Shown here: positions 44,046 to 52,908 of the stretch, in pieces
How positions within the stretch are numbered: position 1 is the first letter of the stretch
How the letters are laid out: each line of letters starts with the position of its first letter
NCBI RefSeq assembly: GCF_023540835.1
Contig: NZ_JALKCU010000002.1
Coordinates: forward strand, 434,001-498,000
From: Marivivens geojensis
Lineage (GTDB): Bacteria; Pseudomonadota; Alphaproteobacteria; Rhodobacterales; Rhodobacteraceae
Direction: 5' to 3'
Length of the DNA stretch: 64,000 bases
Position numbers and translations under genes: made by a program
Notes under the pieces: model-generated
What the model saw: only the letters and a program-made list of their open reading frames with translations
What the model was told of the DNA's origin: nothing
Database searches by the model: none

Positions 44046-45857
44046 TTATTCTCCCTCTAGTGGTGCTGCCGCTACGTAAGTTCCAGGGGCTGAACAAAGC
44101 ACTGGATGGGTCGAATCACCCGGTGTTCGGGCTGGAACCATCTCGCCCGACCGTTCGGCCAGCCATGCGCCCCACCGTGGCCACCACGACCCGTCATTGC
44201 GCACAGCTCCGGCTTTCCACGCATCGGCAGAGCCTGACATGTCGGGATTGGTGTAGTGTCCGTATTTGCCTTTTGACGGTGGGTTCACGATGCCCGCGAT
44301 GTGACCGCTCTCTGACAAGATAAAGGTCTTATCTTTGGATCCCATCTGCTGCACACCCGCATATGATGCATGCCACGCGGCAATATGATCGGTTTCACAG
44401 GCAATCGCGCAGAGCGGAACATCAACCTCGTCGATTTTCAGCACGTCGCCGGCCAGTTCAAACCCGCCGTCTGCGAATTTGTTCTTTTGGCAGAGGCCAC
44501 GCAGGTATTCGACCGCCATCTTTGCGGGCAAGTTCGTGCCGTCCCCGTTCCAATACAAAAGGTCAAAGGCCGGTGGGGTTTCCCCCATCATGTAGCTCTT
44601 GATCGCGGGCTGATAGATCAGGTCGCGCGAACGCAGGTAACTAAAGGTGCGCGCCATATAGAAGGACTCGAGCACGCCAGTGCGGTTCACCTCGGCCTCG
44701 ATCCCGTCAACAAAGTCGTCGGTCAAGAAGACGCTGAATTCGCCCTGATCCGAGAAATCCGTCAGCGTCGTAAAGAAGGTCGCAGAACCGACTGAAGTAT
44801 CCCCCTGCTGTTTCATACGCGAAAGGGTCAGCGACAAGGTCGTGCCCGCGATACAATAGCCGACCGCATTGATCGTCTCTGTCCCGCAGATAGATTTCAC
44901 CTCGCGCATCGCGGTGCGATAGCCGTCCTCAATGTAATCGTTCAGACTTATGTCGCGCATCGCAGGACCTGGGTTCACCCAAGAGACGATAAACAACGTG
45001 TAGCCCTGATCCACGATCCATTTCACAAGGCTGTTCTTTTCCTTGAGGTCGAGGATGTAGAATTTATTGATCCACGGTGGAAAGAGAACGATCGGAATAT
45101 CGCGCACCTGATCGGTCGTCGGCGTGTATTGGATCAGCTCGAACATATGGTTGCGGAACACAACCTCGCCTTTGCTGGTCCCGATATTCTCGCCCAGTTT
45201 AAAGGCCGACCCATCCGCGAGCGACACGACCAGTTCACCATCATGCGCTTCTAAGTCACGCACGAGGTTTTCCAGACCGTCGATCAGGCTCTGCCCTTCG
45301 GTTTCAATCGCGCGTTCCAGCGCATCGGGGTTGGTGGGCAGGAAATTGGTCGGGCACATCATGTCTACGACTTGCGCGCCGAAATACTTCAGACGTTTGC
45401 GTTCAAGGTCAGAAATCCCCTCGATCTCTTCGACGCCTTTGGCCAACGCCTCGGAGTTGATCAGGTATTGCTGCTTGATCATATTGAAATAGGGGTTCGT
45501 CTTCCACATCGGGTTGCTGAACCGCCGATCATCGGGGGTGTGATCCTCCGGCGCTTCCAACGTGCCCTTTGCCAAGGCTGCCTGAGCCTCTGCAAAATGG
45601 GTCAGCGTTTTGCCCCAATAGGCAATCTGTTGTTCAAACAGCTTTGCTGGATTCGCAGCCGCTTCGTTCCAATAGGCCATCGCAGCCTTCATATAGAGCT
45701 CTTGCGACGGACCCTGTAATGCCTCTGGCACATGACGTTTATGGGCAAACGCGGCCATGACGCGCTGCGTCAAAGCCTCAATCCGCGCCATGTTTTGTTC
45801 GAGTTTCGCAAGCTGCGGATGCCCTGCGGCATCTTCGACCAAATCACTAGTTGTCAT
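44046..45857 (-). CDS. phaC: Class I poly(3-hydroxyalkanoate) synthase
   Basis: 603 residues, class I length. PhaC N-domain (YMKAAMAYWNEAAANPAKLFEQQIAYW), then the alpha/beta-hydrolase core with lipase-like box NAVGYCIAGTTLSL (catalytic Cys), ACETDHIAAWHASYAG (Asp) and LSESGHIAGIVNPPSKGKYGHY (His). It polymerises hydroxyacyl-CoA. GGGGAGGA precedes the ATG. It is divergent from phaZ and upstream of phaP and phaR, the usual Rhodobacterales order. Confidence 0.95.
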   Translation of the reverse strand: MTTSDLVEDAAGHPQLAKLEQNMARIEALTQRVMAAFAHKRHVPEALQGPSQELYMKAAMAYWNEAAANPAKLFEQQIAYWGKTLTHFAEAQAALAKGTLEAPEDHTPDDRRFSNPMWKTNPYFNMIKQQYLINSEALAKGVEEIEGISDLERKRLKYFGAQVVDMMCPTNFLPTNPDALERAIETEGQSLIDGLENLVRDLEAHDGELVVSLADGSAFKLGENIGTSKGEVVFRNHMFELIQYTPTTDQVRDIPIVLFPPWINKFYILDLKEKNSLVKWIVDQGYTLFIVSWVNPGPAMRDISLNDYIEDGYRTAMREVKSICGTETINAVGYCIAGTTLSLTLSRMKQQGDTSVGSATFFTTLTDFSDQGEFSVFLTDDFVDGIEAEVNRTGVLESFYMARTFSYLRSRDLIYQPAIKSYMMGETPPAFDLLYWNGDGTNLPAKMAVEYLRGLCQKNKFADGGFELAGDVLKIDEVDVPLCAIACETDHIAAWHASYAGVQQMGSKDKTFILSESGHIAGIVNPPSKGKYGHYTNPDMSGSADAWKAGAVRNDGSWWPRWGAWLAERSGEMVPARTPGDSTHPVLCSAPGTYVAAAPLEGE

Positions 45858-45884
45858 ATGTGCGTCCTCCCCTTAACCTTCGCA

Positions 45885-45937
45885 CATGCAGCATCGCCCT
45901 GTCTGCAGAGTTTGGGGACGTTGCAATGGCTGCATCG
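45885..45937. promoter_or_regulatory. TGCA-rich repeats between phaC and phaZ
   Basis: CATGCAGCATCG (45885-45896) and GCTGCATCG (45929-45937) repeat the core of the PhaR sites before phaP in opposite orientations. This suggests that PhaR also controls the divergent phaC/phaZ promoters. Sequence similarity only. Confidence 0.4.
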
Positions 45938-45961
45938 TTCCGCGAACAGGAGACGTTACAA

Positions 45962-47233
45962 GTGAAGTATATGTACACTTACGACCTTATGGAAAGCGTT
46001 CGTAACACTAATCAGTGGTTAGGTGCGACAGCGCGTGCATTTGCCGCGTATCCAGCATTGGCCGCGACCTCCAATCCACTGGTCGAATGGCTCGGTGCGT
46101 GGGGCGAAGTGACAGAGCGGACGTTCTCTCGCATGGTTGCAAAACCAGACTGGGGTATCCCTTCGGTTCAGACGGGCGACGGCAAAGACCACATTGTTCA
46201 GGTGCAAAAGGTCATCGAACGTCCCTTTGGCGATCTCATCCACTTTAAGGTGGCAGGCCGCAAGCCGATGAAACGTCGCGTGCTCCTCGTGGCACCAATG
46301 TCGGGCCACTACGCGACCCTCCTGCGCAAAACCGTAATGAGCCTCCTGCCCGATTGTGAGGTTTACACCACCGATTGGCACAATGCCCGCGACATTCCCG
46401 TCAGCGAAGGCAAGTTCGACGTTGAGGATTACACCCTCTACCTCGTTGATTTCATGAAACACTTGGGCAGCGATATTAACGTGATCGCCGTCTGCCAACC
46501 TGTTCCTCTGACCTTGGCCGCAACCGCCTATTTGGCGGAACTTGACCCCAAGGCGCAGCCAAAGACCCTCACCCTGATCGGTGGCCCCGTTGACCCCAGC
46601 GCCGCCCCGACCGAAGTGACCGACTTTGGCCACTCAGTCACCATGGGCCAGTTGGAACAAACGATGATCCAACGCGTTGGCTTTAAATATGCGGGCGTTG
46701 GTCGCAAGGTCTATCCCGGCCTTCTGCAATTGGCCTCGTTCATCTCGATGAACGGTCAGACCCACGCCGAAGCGTTCCAAAACCAGATCTTCCGCGCCGC
46801 CAAGGGCGAGTCTTCGGACCACGACAAACACAACGTGTTCTACGATGAATACCTCGCCGTGATGGATATGACGGCAGAGTTCTATCTCTCCACCGTTGAG
46901 CGCGTGTTCAAAAACCGCGATATCGCCCGTAACGAATTCACCGTAAACGGCCACAAGGTTGATATCTCTAAAATCACGACCGTGGCAGTGAAAACCGTCG
47001 AAGGCGAAGAGGACGACATCTCGGCCCCTGGTCAGTGCAAGGCCGCTTTGGACCTCCTGACCAACCTGCCGGACGAGAAAAAAGCATGGCACGTTGAACC
47101 GGGTGCTGGTCACTACGGGATCTTTGCCGGCGGCAGCTGGCGCAACAACATCCGCCCACTCGTGCTCGACTTTATCGACGCGAATGCGGGCACGGCGCCT
47201 GCGAAACCCAAGGTCGTCGCCGTTAACGGCTAA
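45962..47233 (+). CDS. phaZ: Intracellular PHB depolymerase
   Basis: 423 residues. Matches the PhaZ depolymerase family: MYTYDLMESVRNTNQWLGATARAF at the start, LLVAPMSGHYATLLRKTVMSLL, ITDWHNARDIPV-like YTTDWHNARDIPVSEGKFDVEDY, catalytic Cys in NVIAVCQPVPLTLAAT, and the C-terminal AWHVEPGAGHYGIFAGGSWR. It breaks down granules. The GTG at 45962 has AGGAG at good spacing; the ATG at 45971 is the alternative. Confidence 0.92.
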   Translation: MKYMYTYDLMESVRNTNQWLGATARAFAAYPALAATSNPLVEWLGAWGEVTERTFSRMVAKPDWGIPSVQTGDGKDHIVQVQKVIERPFGDLIHFKVAGRKPMKRRVLLVAPMSGHYATLLRKTVMSLLPDCEVYTTDWHNARDIPVSEGKFDVEDYTLYLVDFMKHLGSDINVIAVCQPVPLTLAATAYLAELDPKAQPKTLTLIGGPVDPSAAPTEVTDFGHSVTMGQLEQTMIQRVGFKYAGVGRKVYPGLLQLASFISMNGQTHAEAFQNQIFRAAKGESSDHDKHNVFYDEYLAVMDMTAEFYLSTVERVFKNRDIARNEFTVNGHKVDISKITTVAVKTVEGEEDDISAPGQCKAALDLLTNLPDEKKAWHVEPGAGHYGIFAGGSWRNNIRPLVLDFIDANAGTAPAKPKVVAVNG

Positions 47234-47240
47234 ACGAACA

Positions 47241-47263
47241 AAGGGGCCTCAGGGCCCCTTTTT
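47241..47263 (+). terminator. Rho-independent terminator of phaZ
   Basis: AAGGGGCC / GGCCCCTT 8-bp stem with 4-base loop and T run, seven bases after the phaZ stop. Confidence 0.85.
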
Positions 47264-47275
47264 GCTGCCTTTGTG

Positions 47276-47325
47276 CCCCAAATATCCCGGGTGAATTGGC
47301 CGCAGGCCAAGAGGGCAGCGCCCTC
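47276..47325. repeat. Roseobacter-type intergenic palindromic element
   Basis: CCCCAAATATCCCGGG then two hairpins, TTGGCC-GCA-GGCCAA (47296-47310) and GAGGGC-AGC-GCCCTC (47311-47325). Such REP-like units with AAATATCCCGGG are common between genes in Rhodobacterales, as I recall. A second CAAATATCC core occurs before imuA (34933-34942, minus strand). Confidence 0.5.
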
Positions 47326-47329
47326 CGCT

Positions 47330-48037
47330 TCACTGCAGAACCAAGGGCTGTTTCATCCACGACCGCAGGGTCTCCCTAAAGGCGGCAGGGGCCTCCAAGC
47401 TTGGCAAATGCCCAACACCCGGCAAGACAGCCAACTGCGCATATGGGATCAGTTGCGCCATAAATTCGTGGCGTTTTACGGGAAAAACGGTGTCCTCGGC
47501 CCCGCAGATCAACAACGCAGGCTGCTTTATACGACGCAGGGTGCTTTGCTGGTCGCGGCGGCGCTGCATGGCGCGGCATTGGCGGACATAGGTCTCTGCC
47601 CCGCCCGCTTTGCCCATGGTTTGCAGTTTGCCCCAGATGTCTTTGCGATGGGCTGCACCGATGGCATCCATCGGAACCTCCTTGGCCAAGATATCCTCAA
47701 ACCGCCCTGCCCGCGCGCCTACAATCCGCAACTCTCGTTCGGCGGAATCCTGTGGCGTCTCGGGGAGTGGCGAGGTCGAGATCAAAGCGACCCGCGTGAC
47801 CCTTTCTGGGGCGCGGCGCAAAATCTCCATCGCGACCATGCCGCCAAACCCATGTCCCGCGAGGGCAAATTTCGGTGGCAAGCCGGGCAAGAGGTTTGAT
47901 GCGATTTCGTCGATCCGTTCGCCTTGGCACGTCGGCGCAACCATCACTGGGCGCTCGCGACCCAAAGCGGTCAACTGCGGTAAAAACAGTCTGATATCCG
48001 ACAGAATGCCGGGTAAAAGAACCATTGGTTCGGTCAT
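47330..48037 (-). CDS. Alpha/beta-hydrolase family protein without nucleophile serine
   Basis: 235 residues, complete alpha/beta-hydrolase fold: PMVLLPGILSDIRLF, acid in LICGAEDTVFPVK, His in LPGVGHLPSLEAP. At the nucleophile elbow the sequence is LAGHGFGGMVAM where LAGHSMGG is expected, so Gly63 (codon GGG) replaces Ser. Either non-catalytic or working by another residue. It ends 4 bases after the intergenic repeat. Confidence 0.8.
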   Translation of the reverse strand: MTEPMVLLPGILSDIRLFLPQLTALGRERPVMVAPTCQGERIDEIASNLLPGLPPKFALAGHGFGGMVAMEILRRAPERVTRVALISTSPLPETPQDSAERELRIVGARAGRFEDILAKEVPMDAIGAAHRKDIWGKLQTMGKAGGAETYVRQCRAMQRRRDQQSTLRRIKQPALLICGAEDTVFPVKRHEFMAQLIPYAQLAVLPGVGHLPSLEAPAAFRETLRSWMKQPLVLQ

Positions 48038-48161
48038 TGGTGTCCTGCCCCCGCGTCACCCGCGGATTTGCCTGCGTCAGTCTTTCGCGAGTGTTTTCAC
48101 TCGTCTTAACTACATCATGGCGCAACTCTCCCTTTGAGGGAAGAGGGCAATGGATCACAAT

Positions 48162-48905
48162 TTAGCCGATACGTTCCAAAATATCACAGACCGACTTTTC
48201 GATCAGCGCCAGACAGGTCGGATCAGAGAACCGATGGTCCGCGCCTTTGACGACGGTCAGTTGGATATCGTCGCCCTGCGCATGGGCAAAAAGGCGCTCC
48301 GCCACATCCTGCGTGACCACATCATCCGCGCTGCCTTGCAGAATGCGCGCAGGAAATGGGAAGGTCAGTGGGCTGCGCAAGATCAGGCGGGTGCGGCCAT
48401 CCTCGATCAGGCGGCGGGTGATGACATAGGGCTCAACATATTCGTTCGGGATTTCGATGCGGCCTTTGGTCATGATGGTTTCGCGTTCATCGTCAGAGAA
48501 CCCCGCCCAATAACCGTCCTCGGTAAAGTCGGGCGCACCTGCGATTGTGACCAACCCCGCGATTTTATCCGCCCGTTCGCGGGACAGGAGCAGCGACACC
48601 CAGCCGCCCATAGAAGAGCCGACCAAGACAACCTGACCGTCGATCAAGTCTATTGCGGCGCTGGCGTCTTCGAACCAATCGCCAATGCAGCCATCCTCAA
48701 AGTCGCCATCGCTGATGCCGTGACCAGAGTAGTCGAACCGCAAGAACCCCTGCCCCGATGCTTTGGCCCATTCCTCAAGAGCGAGCGCCTTGGTGCCTTC
48801 CATGTCGGACTTTAGACCACCGCAAAACACGACATAGGGTGCGCGACCTGTGGTGAGGTTATAGGCGATGCGGCGGCCCTCTGGGGTGGTCAGATACTCG
48901 GTCAT
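48162..48905 (-). CDS. Alpha/beta hydrolase (serine hydrolase)
   Basis: 247 residues. Fold marked by [51 protein letters not shown], nucleophile elbow [15 protein letters not shown], acid in LQGSADDVV, His in [10 protein letters not shown]. Resembles small ABHD10-like esterases. The ATG at 48905 starts at the family boundary; the frame stays open upstream but reads antisense to thrS. Divergent from thrS. Confidence 0.88.
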   Translation of the reverse strand: MTEYLTTPEGRRIAYNLTTGRAPYVVFCGGLKSDMEGTKALALEEWAKASGQGFLRFDYSGHGISDGDFEDGCIGDWFEDASAAIDLIDGQVVLVGSSMGGWVSLLLSRERADKIAGLVTIAGAPDFTEDGYWAGFSDDERETIMTKGRIEIPNEYVEPYVITRRLIEDGRTRLILRSPLTFPFPARILQGSADDVVTQDVAERLFAHAQGDDIQLTVVKGADHRFSDPTCLALIEKSVCDILERIG

Positions 48906-49064
48906 GGCGGTTCTCTCTTTGATTTTTTCGCCACATTTGCCTCGATGACCCAGAATGGCAAGCCTGCGGGCTTGACGTGTCATCAATCGAGGATCAAAAC
49001 GCAGCCCGAACCATATACCCGCAACCGGGCGTTCCGTGGGCGCCAAACTGACGAGGAGACGGCC

Positions 49065-51011
49065 ATGAGCCAGATTTCCCTTACCTTCCCCGATGGCAAT
49101 TCGCGTTCCTATGATGCAGGCGTAACCCCTGCTGAGGTAGCGGCATCTATTGCCCCTTCGCTGGCTAAAAAGGCCATCTCTGCCACTGTGAACGGTGCGC
49201 ATTGGGACCTTCAATGGCCGATCAACGAGGACGCAGCGATTGCGATCAACACCATGCAGGATGATGAACCTGCGCTGGAACTGATCCGTCACGACCTCGC
49301 ACACATTATGGCTCGCGCTGTTCAGGCGATCTGGCCAGATGTCAAAGTCACCATTGGCCCCGTTCGCGATTACGGCTGGTTCTATGACTTTGACCGCGAA
49401 GAACCGTTTACCCCCGAAGACCTCGGCGAAATCGAAGCGAAGATGAAAGAGATCATCAACGCACGCGAAGAGGTAAAGACCGAAGTCTGGGACCGCGCCC
49501 GCGCAATCAAACATTATGAGGACACCAACGAGCCCTATAAGGTCGAATTGGTCAACCGCATCCCCGAAGGCCAAGACTTGCGGATGTATTGGCACGGCGA
49601 CTGGCAGGACCTCTGCCGTGGTCCGCACCTGCAAAACACAGGTCAGGTGCCCGCTGATGCGTTCAAACTGACCCATGTGGCAGGTGCATATTGGCTCGGC
49701 GATAGCTCGCGTCCGATGTTGCAGCGTATCTACGGTATCGCGTTCAAAAACCGCAACGACCTCAAGGCGCACCTCAACATGCTTGAGGAAGCGGCAAAGC
49801 GTGACCACCGTAAGCTCGGCAAGGAAATGGACCTCTACCACATGCAGGAAGAGGCCCCAGGTCAGGTGTTCTGGCACCCGAACGGTTGGACGATTTACAC
49901 CACGCTCCAAGACTACATGCGCCGTCAGCAGCGCCGCGATGGATATGTGGAGGTGAACACCCCGCAGGTCGTGAACCGCAAACTGTGGGAAGCCTCGGGT
50001 CACTGGGAAAACTATCAAGAGAACATGTTCATCGTTGAAGTCGACGAAGATCATGCTCGTGAAAAAACAGTTAACGCGCTGAAACCGATGAACTGCCCTT
50101 GCCATGTTCAGGTGTTCAACCACGGTCTAAAATCCTACCGTGACCTGCCGCTGCGTATGGCAGAGTTCGGGTCGTGCAACCGCTATGAACCCTCGGGCGC
50201 TCTGCACGGGATCATGCGGGTGCGTGGCTTTACCCAAGACGACGCGCATATCTTCTGCACCGACGACCAGATCGAAGCCGAAACGAAGAAATTCATCGAC
50301 TTCCTCGCTGGTATTTACGCGGACCTTGGCTTCCACAACTGGAAGATCAAACTCTCCACCCGTCCTGAAAAACGTGTTGGGTCGGATGAGAGCTGGGATC
50401 GCGTAGAAGCCGCTCTGGGTGACGCGTGTAAGGCCGCGGGCTACAACTACGAAATCCAAGAAGGCGAAGGTGCGTTCTATGGTCCGAAGTTGGAGTTCGT
50501 TCTGACCGACGCGATTGGCCGAGATTGGCAGTGCGGAACCCTGCAGGTTGACCCGAACCTGCCAGAGCGGCTGGATGCGGTTTACGTTGGCACCGACGGC
50601 GACAAACACCGCCCCGTCATGCTGCACCGCGCGGTTCTGGGATCGTTCGAACGCTTTATCGGTATTCTGATCGAAGAACACGCAGGCAAGCTGCCGTTCT
50701 GGCTCGCCCCGCGTCAGGTGGTTGTGGCATCGATCGTGTCGGATGCGGACGGTTACGTGGCTGAGGTCGTTGAGGCACTGCAGGCGCGTGGTATCCGCGC
50801 TGAAGCAGACACCCGCAACGAAAAGATCAACTACAAGGTCCGTGAACACAGCCTTGGCAAGGTGCCTGTCATCCTCGCTATCGGCGCACGTGAGGTCGAG
50901 GAACGCACTGTGTCCGCCCGCCGTCTGGGTGAAAACAAGACCGAGACTGTGGCGCTCGACCAAATCATCGCCGATCTCGCTGTTGAGGCGACCCCGCCCG
51001 ATCTGCGGTAA
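49065..51011 (+). CDS. thrS: Threonine--tRNA ligase
   Basis: 648 residues, full length. TGS domain ([26 protein letters not shown]), editing domain with [24 protein letters not shown] and [21 protein letters not shown], class II catalytic core (motif 2 [27 protein letters not shown], zinc site [10 protein letters not shown]), and anticodon-binding domain ([16 protein letters not shown]). GAGGAGAC precedes the ATG. A terminator follows. Confidence 0.96.
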   Translation: MSQISLTFPDGNSRSYDAGVTPAEVAASIAPSLAKKAISATVNGAHWDLQWPINEDAAIAINTMQDDEPALELIRHDLAHIMARAVQAIWPDVKVTIGPVRDYGWFYDFDREEPFTPEDLGEIEAKMKEIINAREEVKTEVWDRARAIKHYEDTNEPYKVELVNRIPEGQDLRMYWHGDWQDLCRGPHLQNTGQVPADAFKLTHVAGAYWLGDSSRPMLQRIYGIAFKNRNDLKAHLNMLEEAAKRDHRKLGKEMDLYHMQEEAPGQVFWHPNGWTIYTTLQDYMRRQQRRDGYVEVNTPQVVNRKLWEASGHWENYQENMFIVEVDEDHAREKTVNALKPMNCPCHVQVFNHGLKSYRDLPLRMAEFGSCNRYEPSGALHGIMRVRGFTQDDAHIFCTDDQIEAETKKFIDFLAGIYADLGFHNWKIKLSTRPEKRVGSDESWDRVEAALGDACKAAGYNYEIQEGEGAFYGPKLEFVLTDAIGRDWQCGTLQVDPNLPERLDAVYVGTDGDKHRPVMLHRAVLGSFERFIGILIEEHAGKLPFWLAPRQVVVASIVSDADGYVAEVVEALQARGIRAEADTRNEKINYKVREHSLGKVPVILAIGAREVEERTVSARRLGENKTETVALDQIIADLAVEATPPDLR

Positions 51012-51033
51012 TCAAAACGTTCTAAGAATTTGG

Positions 51034-51062
51034 AAAGGCGCGCTTAAAAGTGCGCCTTTTCT
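51034..51062 (+). terminator. Rho-independent terminator of thrS
   Basis: AAAGGCGCGC / GTGCGCCTTT stem with a TTAAAA loop and T run. The stem also encodes the last codons (KAHF and stop) of the convergent gene at 51044. Confidence 0.75.
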
Positions 51063-51412
51063 TCGTCTGGCTTGCCCGCTGCAATCGCGAGGATCCCGCC
51101 GACGCCTGCCATCCCAATCGGGAACATGGTGGCAAAGTTAAAGCCGAACGCGGCATACATCATCACCGCAGACACCAGCAAAAGCCCCCCACCCCAGAGG
51201 GCACGGTATTTTGCCATCCCAGCCCCCGTGATCGCGAGGATCGGGCCGAGGAAGCTCGCCGCTTTGATAAAGGCGGGGTTGGTCACGACGCCGAAAATCT
51301 CTCCGACTTCGGAATGAGTTTCGGTCAGTGACACATAGCCAAAGCTGAAAATCCCGATGATCATGCCGATAACACCGGCGAAAATACCCAAAGCCTTGGC
51401 TGCGCTACGCAT
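51044..51412 (-). CDS. Small integral membrane protein, unknown
   Basis: 122 residues with four hydrophobic segments (LGIFAGVIGMIIGIFSFG, FIKAASFLGPILAITGAGM, LWGGGLLLVSAVMMYAAFG, FPIGMAGVGGILAIAAG). I do not recognise the family. Convergent with thrS; the end lies in the thrS terminator. Confidence 0.7.
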   Translation of the reverse strand: MRSAAKALGIFAGVIGMIIGIFSFGYVSLTETHSEVGEIFGVVTNPAFIKAASFLGPILAITGAGMAKYRALWGGGLLLVSAVMMYAAFGFNFATMFPIGMAGVGGILAIAAGKPDEEKAHF

Positions 51413-51472
51413 GGCGTGCTCCTGTTTGCTATGACGGTTACATAGGCACGCCGCGAGCGCACCACAACACCC

Positions 51473-51799
51473 TTAGCCGATGACGCTTGCTTTGACGGCG
51501 GCCGACCAGCCTTGATACCAAACACCGTCAGAAACGATCACTGGACGTTTGAGAAGTGTTGGGTGTTCTGCGAGCAAATCGGATGGATCACGCGCTTTAT
51601 CCTCGTCCGATAAGCCGCGCCATGTCGTCGAGGCACGGTTCACCGCCTTGTCCCCGAAGGCCGCCAAAATCGCTGCGATATCATCGCCAGACAACCCATC
51701 CGCGCGCACATCCTGCACCTGCGGGTCGAGCCCCGCTGCCGTCATTTCTTTGATCGCCTTGCGACAGGTGTCGCAGGACTTCAGGGAATAGACCTTCAT
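51473..51799 (-). CDS. ArsC/Spx/YffB-family glutaredoxin-like protein
   Basis: 108 residues. MKVYSLKSCDTCRKAIKEM has the CxxC-like DTC site, followed by LLAEHPTLLKRPVIVSDG, typical of ArsC-related YffB-like proteins. More likely a thiol-redox protein than an arsenate reductase; not linked to the ars operon. AAGGAGGCGAA precedes the ATG. Confidence 0.85.
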   Translation of the reverse strand: MKVYSLKSCDTCRKAIKEMTAAGLDPQVQDVRADGLSGDDIAAILAAFGDKAVNRASTTWRGLSDEDKARDPSDLLAEHPTLLKRPVIVSDGVWYQGWSAAVKASVIG

Positions 51800-51975
51800 T
51801 TCGCCTCCTTTTTCGGCATTTCGCGCAAGATCTCGCCTCAATGCAAGGTTGTCATTTGTCTTTTGGAAAATCGTGTTACGCTTTGAGTCGCAGATCGGTG
51901 GGTGCCACAACGTAATGCGCGCCTATCGTGACGGCCACGCCCAAACGGGCAACCGACGACGAAGGAGTTACGACA

Positions 51976-52185
51976 ATGGCTAGCGGTACTGTAAAATGGT
52001 TCAACACAACCAAGGGCTATGGCTTTATCGCCCCCGATGGTGGCGGCAAGGATGTGTTTGTGCATGTATCAGCTGTTGAACAAGCCGGCATGACCGGATT
52101 GGCAGACAATCAAAAGGTCGAATTCGACCTGATTGAAGGCCGTGATGGACGCCAAATGGCAGGCAACCTTAAGGCGGCAGGCTAA
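51976..52185 (+). CDS. cspA: Cold shock domain protein
   Basis: 69 residues. RNP1 KGYGFI and RNP2 VFVHV, in the context of GTVKWFNTTKGYGFIAPDGGGKDVFVHVS. RNA chaperone. GAAGGAG precedes the ATG by about ten bases. A 7-bp inverted repeat at 52180-52197 covers its stop codon and lies next to the stop of the convergent BLUF gene; it has no T run. Confidence 0.95.
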   Translation: MASGTVKWFNTTKGYGFIAPDGGGKDVFVHVSAVEQAGMTGLADNQKVEFDLIEGRDGRQMAGNLKAAG

Positions 52186-52191
52186 CCCGCG

Positions 52192-52689
52192 TTAGCCCTC
52201 GGACCGCTCAGCAATCAGCGGATACCACTGCCCATTCTGACTGAATCCTCGCACCAACCGTTGCGAGGCTTCTTTGGCAATGGTCGTTTTTTCACGTGTC
52301 AATGCTGCATCAACGTTTGAATGAAGTTCTGGATCGTTGATACTGCGCACGTTTCCGGGTGTTCCCATGCGGAACGTCTTGAACTCGCGTTTCACGATAT
52401 CCTCGGTCACGAGAGTTGTGACATCAGAGTGACGTTTGTCTGAACGGATATCATCAAAGGTCGTCATAACCGACTCGAGCGGCCCCTCTAGAACCTGCCA
52501 GAACTGCCCCTCGTCGTAGATCAACATGCCAGTGAGACCTTTGATCTCATTGCGCTTGGACGCCTTGACCAGAATATGTTCGATCTGCTCGCTTCCCATG
52601 TCTGGGGCAGCAACGCTCACGTAGATCAAACGGATCAATTGTTGGCTGTCTTCCGGCACACTTATCTCCAGCAAATTGGTCTTTGGCAT
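52192..52689 (-). CDS. BLUF-domain blue-light sensor
   Basis: 165 residues. FAD-binding BLUF domain at about 18-110: QLIRLIYVSVAA (Tyr23), KRNEIKGLTGMLIYDEG (Asn47), QFWQVLEGP (Gln65). The spacing Tyr-24-Asn-18-Gln matches AppA. A short C-terminal tail without a known output domain. The usual Trp of the fifth strand (Trp104 in AppA) is missing; the sequence there is FKTFRMGTPGN. It may signal by protein contact. Confidence 0.9.
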   Translation of the reverse strand: MPKTNLLEISVPEDSQQLIRLIYVSVAAPDMGSEQIEHILVKASKRNEIKGLTGMLIYDEGQFWQVLEGPLESVMTTFDDIRSDKRHSDVTTLVTEDIVKREFKTFRMGTPGNVRSINDPELHSNVDAALTREKTTIAKEASQRLVRGFSQNGQWYPLIAERSEG

Positions 52690-52852
52690 GGGTAACGACC
52701 GATGACTGTTTCGCTTTACGTCAAAACGATAGCTTACCCAACGTCAACTTTTACCAAATATTCATTTGTGACAGGAATGCAAGTTACCACCAAAGATCAC
52801 TTTTCACTTTAGCGTGTATTATATCAGAAAATCTGATAAAAGTAACATATGG

Positions 52853-52884
52853 AAAAGCCTACCCTGCGAGACAGGATAGGCTTT
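52853..52884 (-). terminator. Probable terminator of thyX
   Basis: Imperfect stem AAGCCTA-CCCTG / CAGGATAGGCTT around a CGAGA loop, 25 bases beyond thyX on the minus strand, followed by a short T run. Confidence 0.65.
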
Positions 52885-52908
52885 GGTTTTTCAAAGCGAA
52901 AAGTAGCG

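Noticed and set aside
48961-49000. Hairpin CAAGCC/GGCTTG in the region upstream of thrS
   Set aside because: T-box control of thrS is not typical of alphaproteobacteria; no specifier or antiterminator is seen.
48906-50123. In-frame extension upstream of the alpha/beta hydrolase at 48162
   Set aside because: Antisense to thrS; the hydrolase fold begins at the ATG at 48905.
51473-51799. ArsC-like gene as part of arsenic resistance
   Set aside because: Far from the ars operon, and the sequence fits the YffB/Spx-like thiol proteins better.
52180-52197. Inverted repeat GGCTAAC-CCGC-GTTAGCC at the cspA/BLUF junction
   Set aside because: Explained mostly by the two stop codons and lacks a T run, so not called as a terminator.
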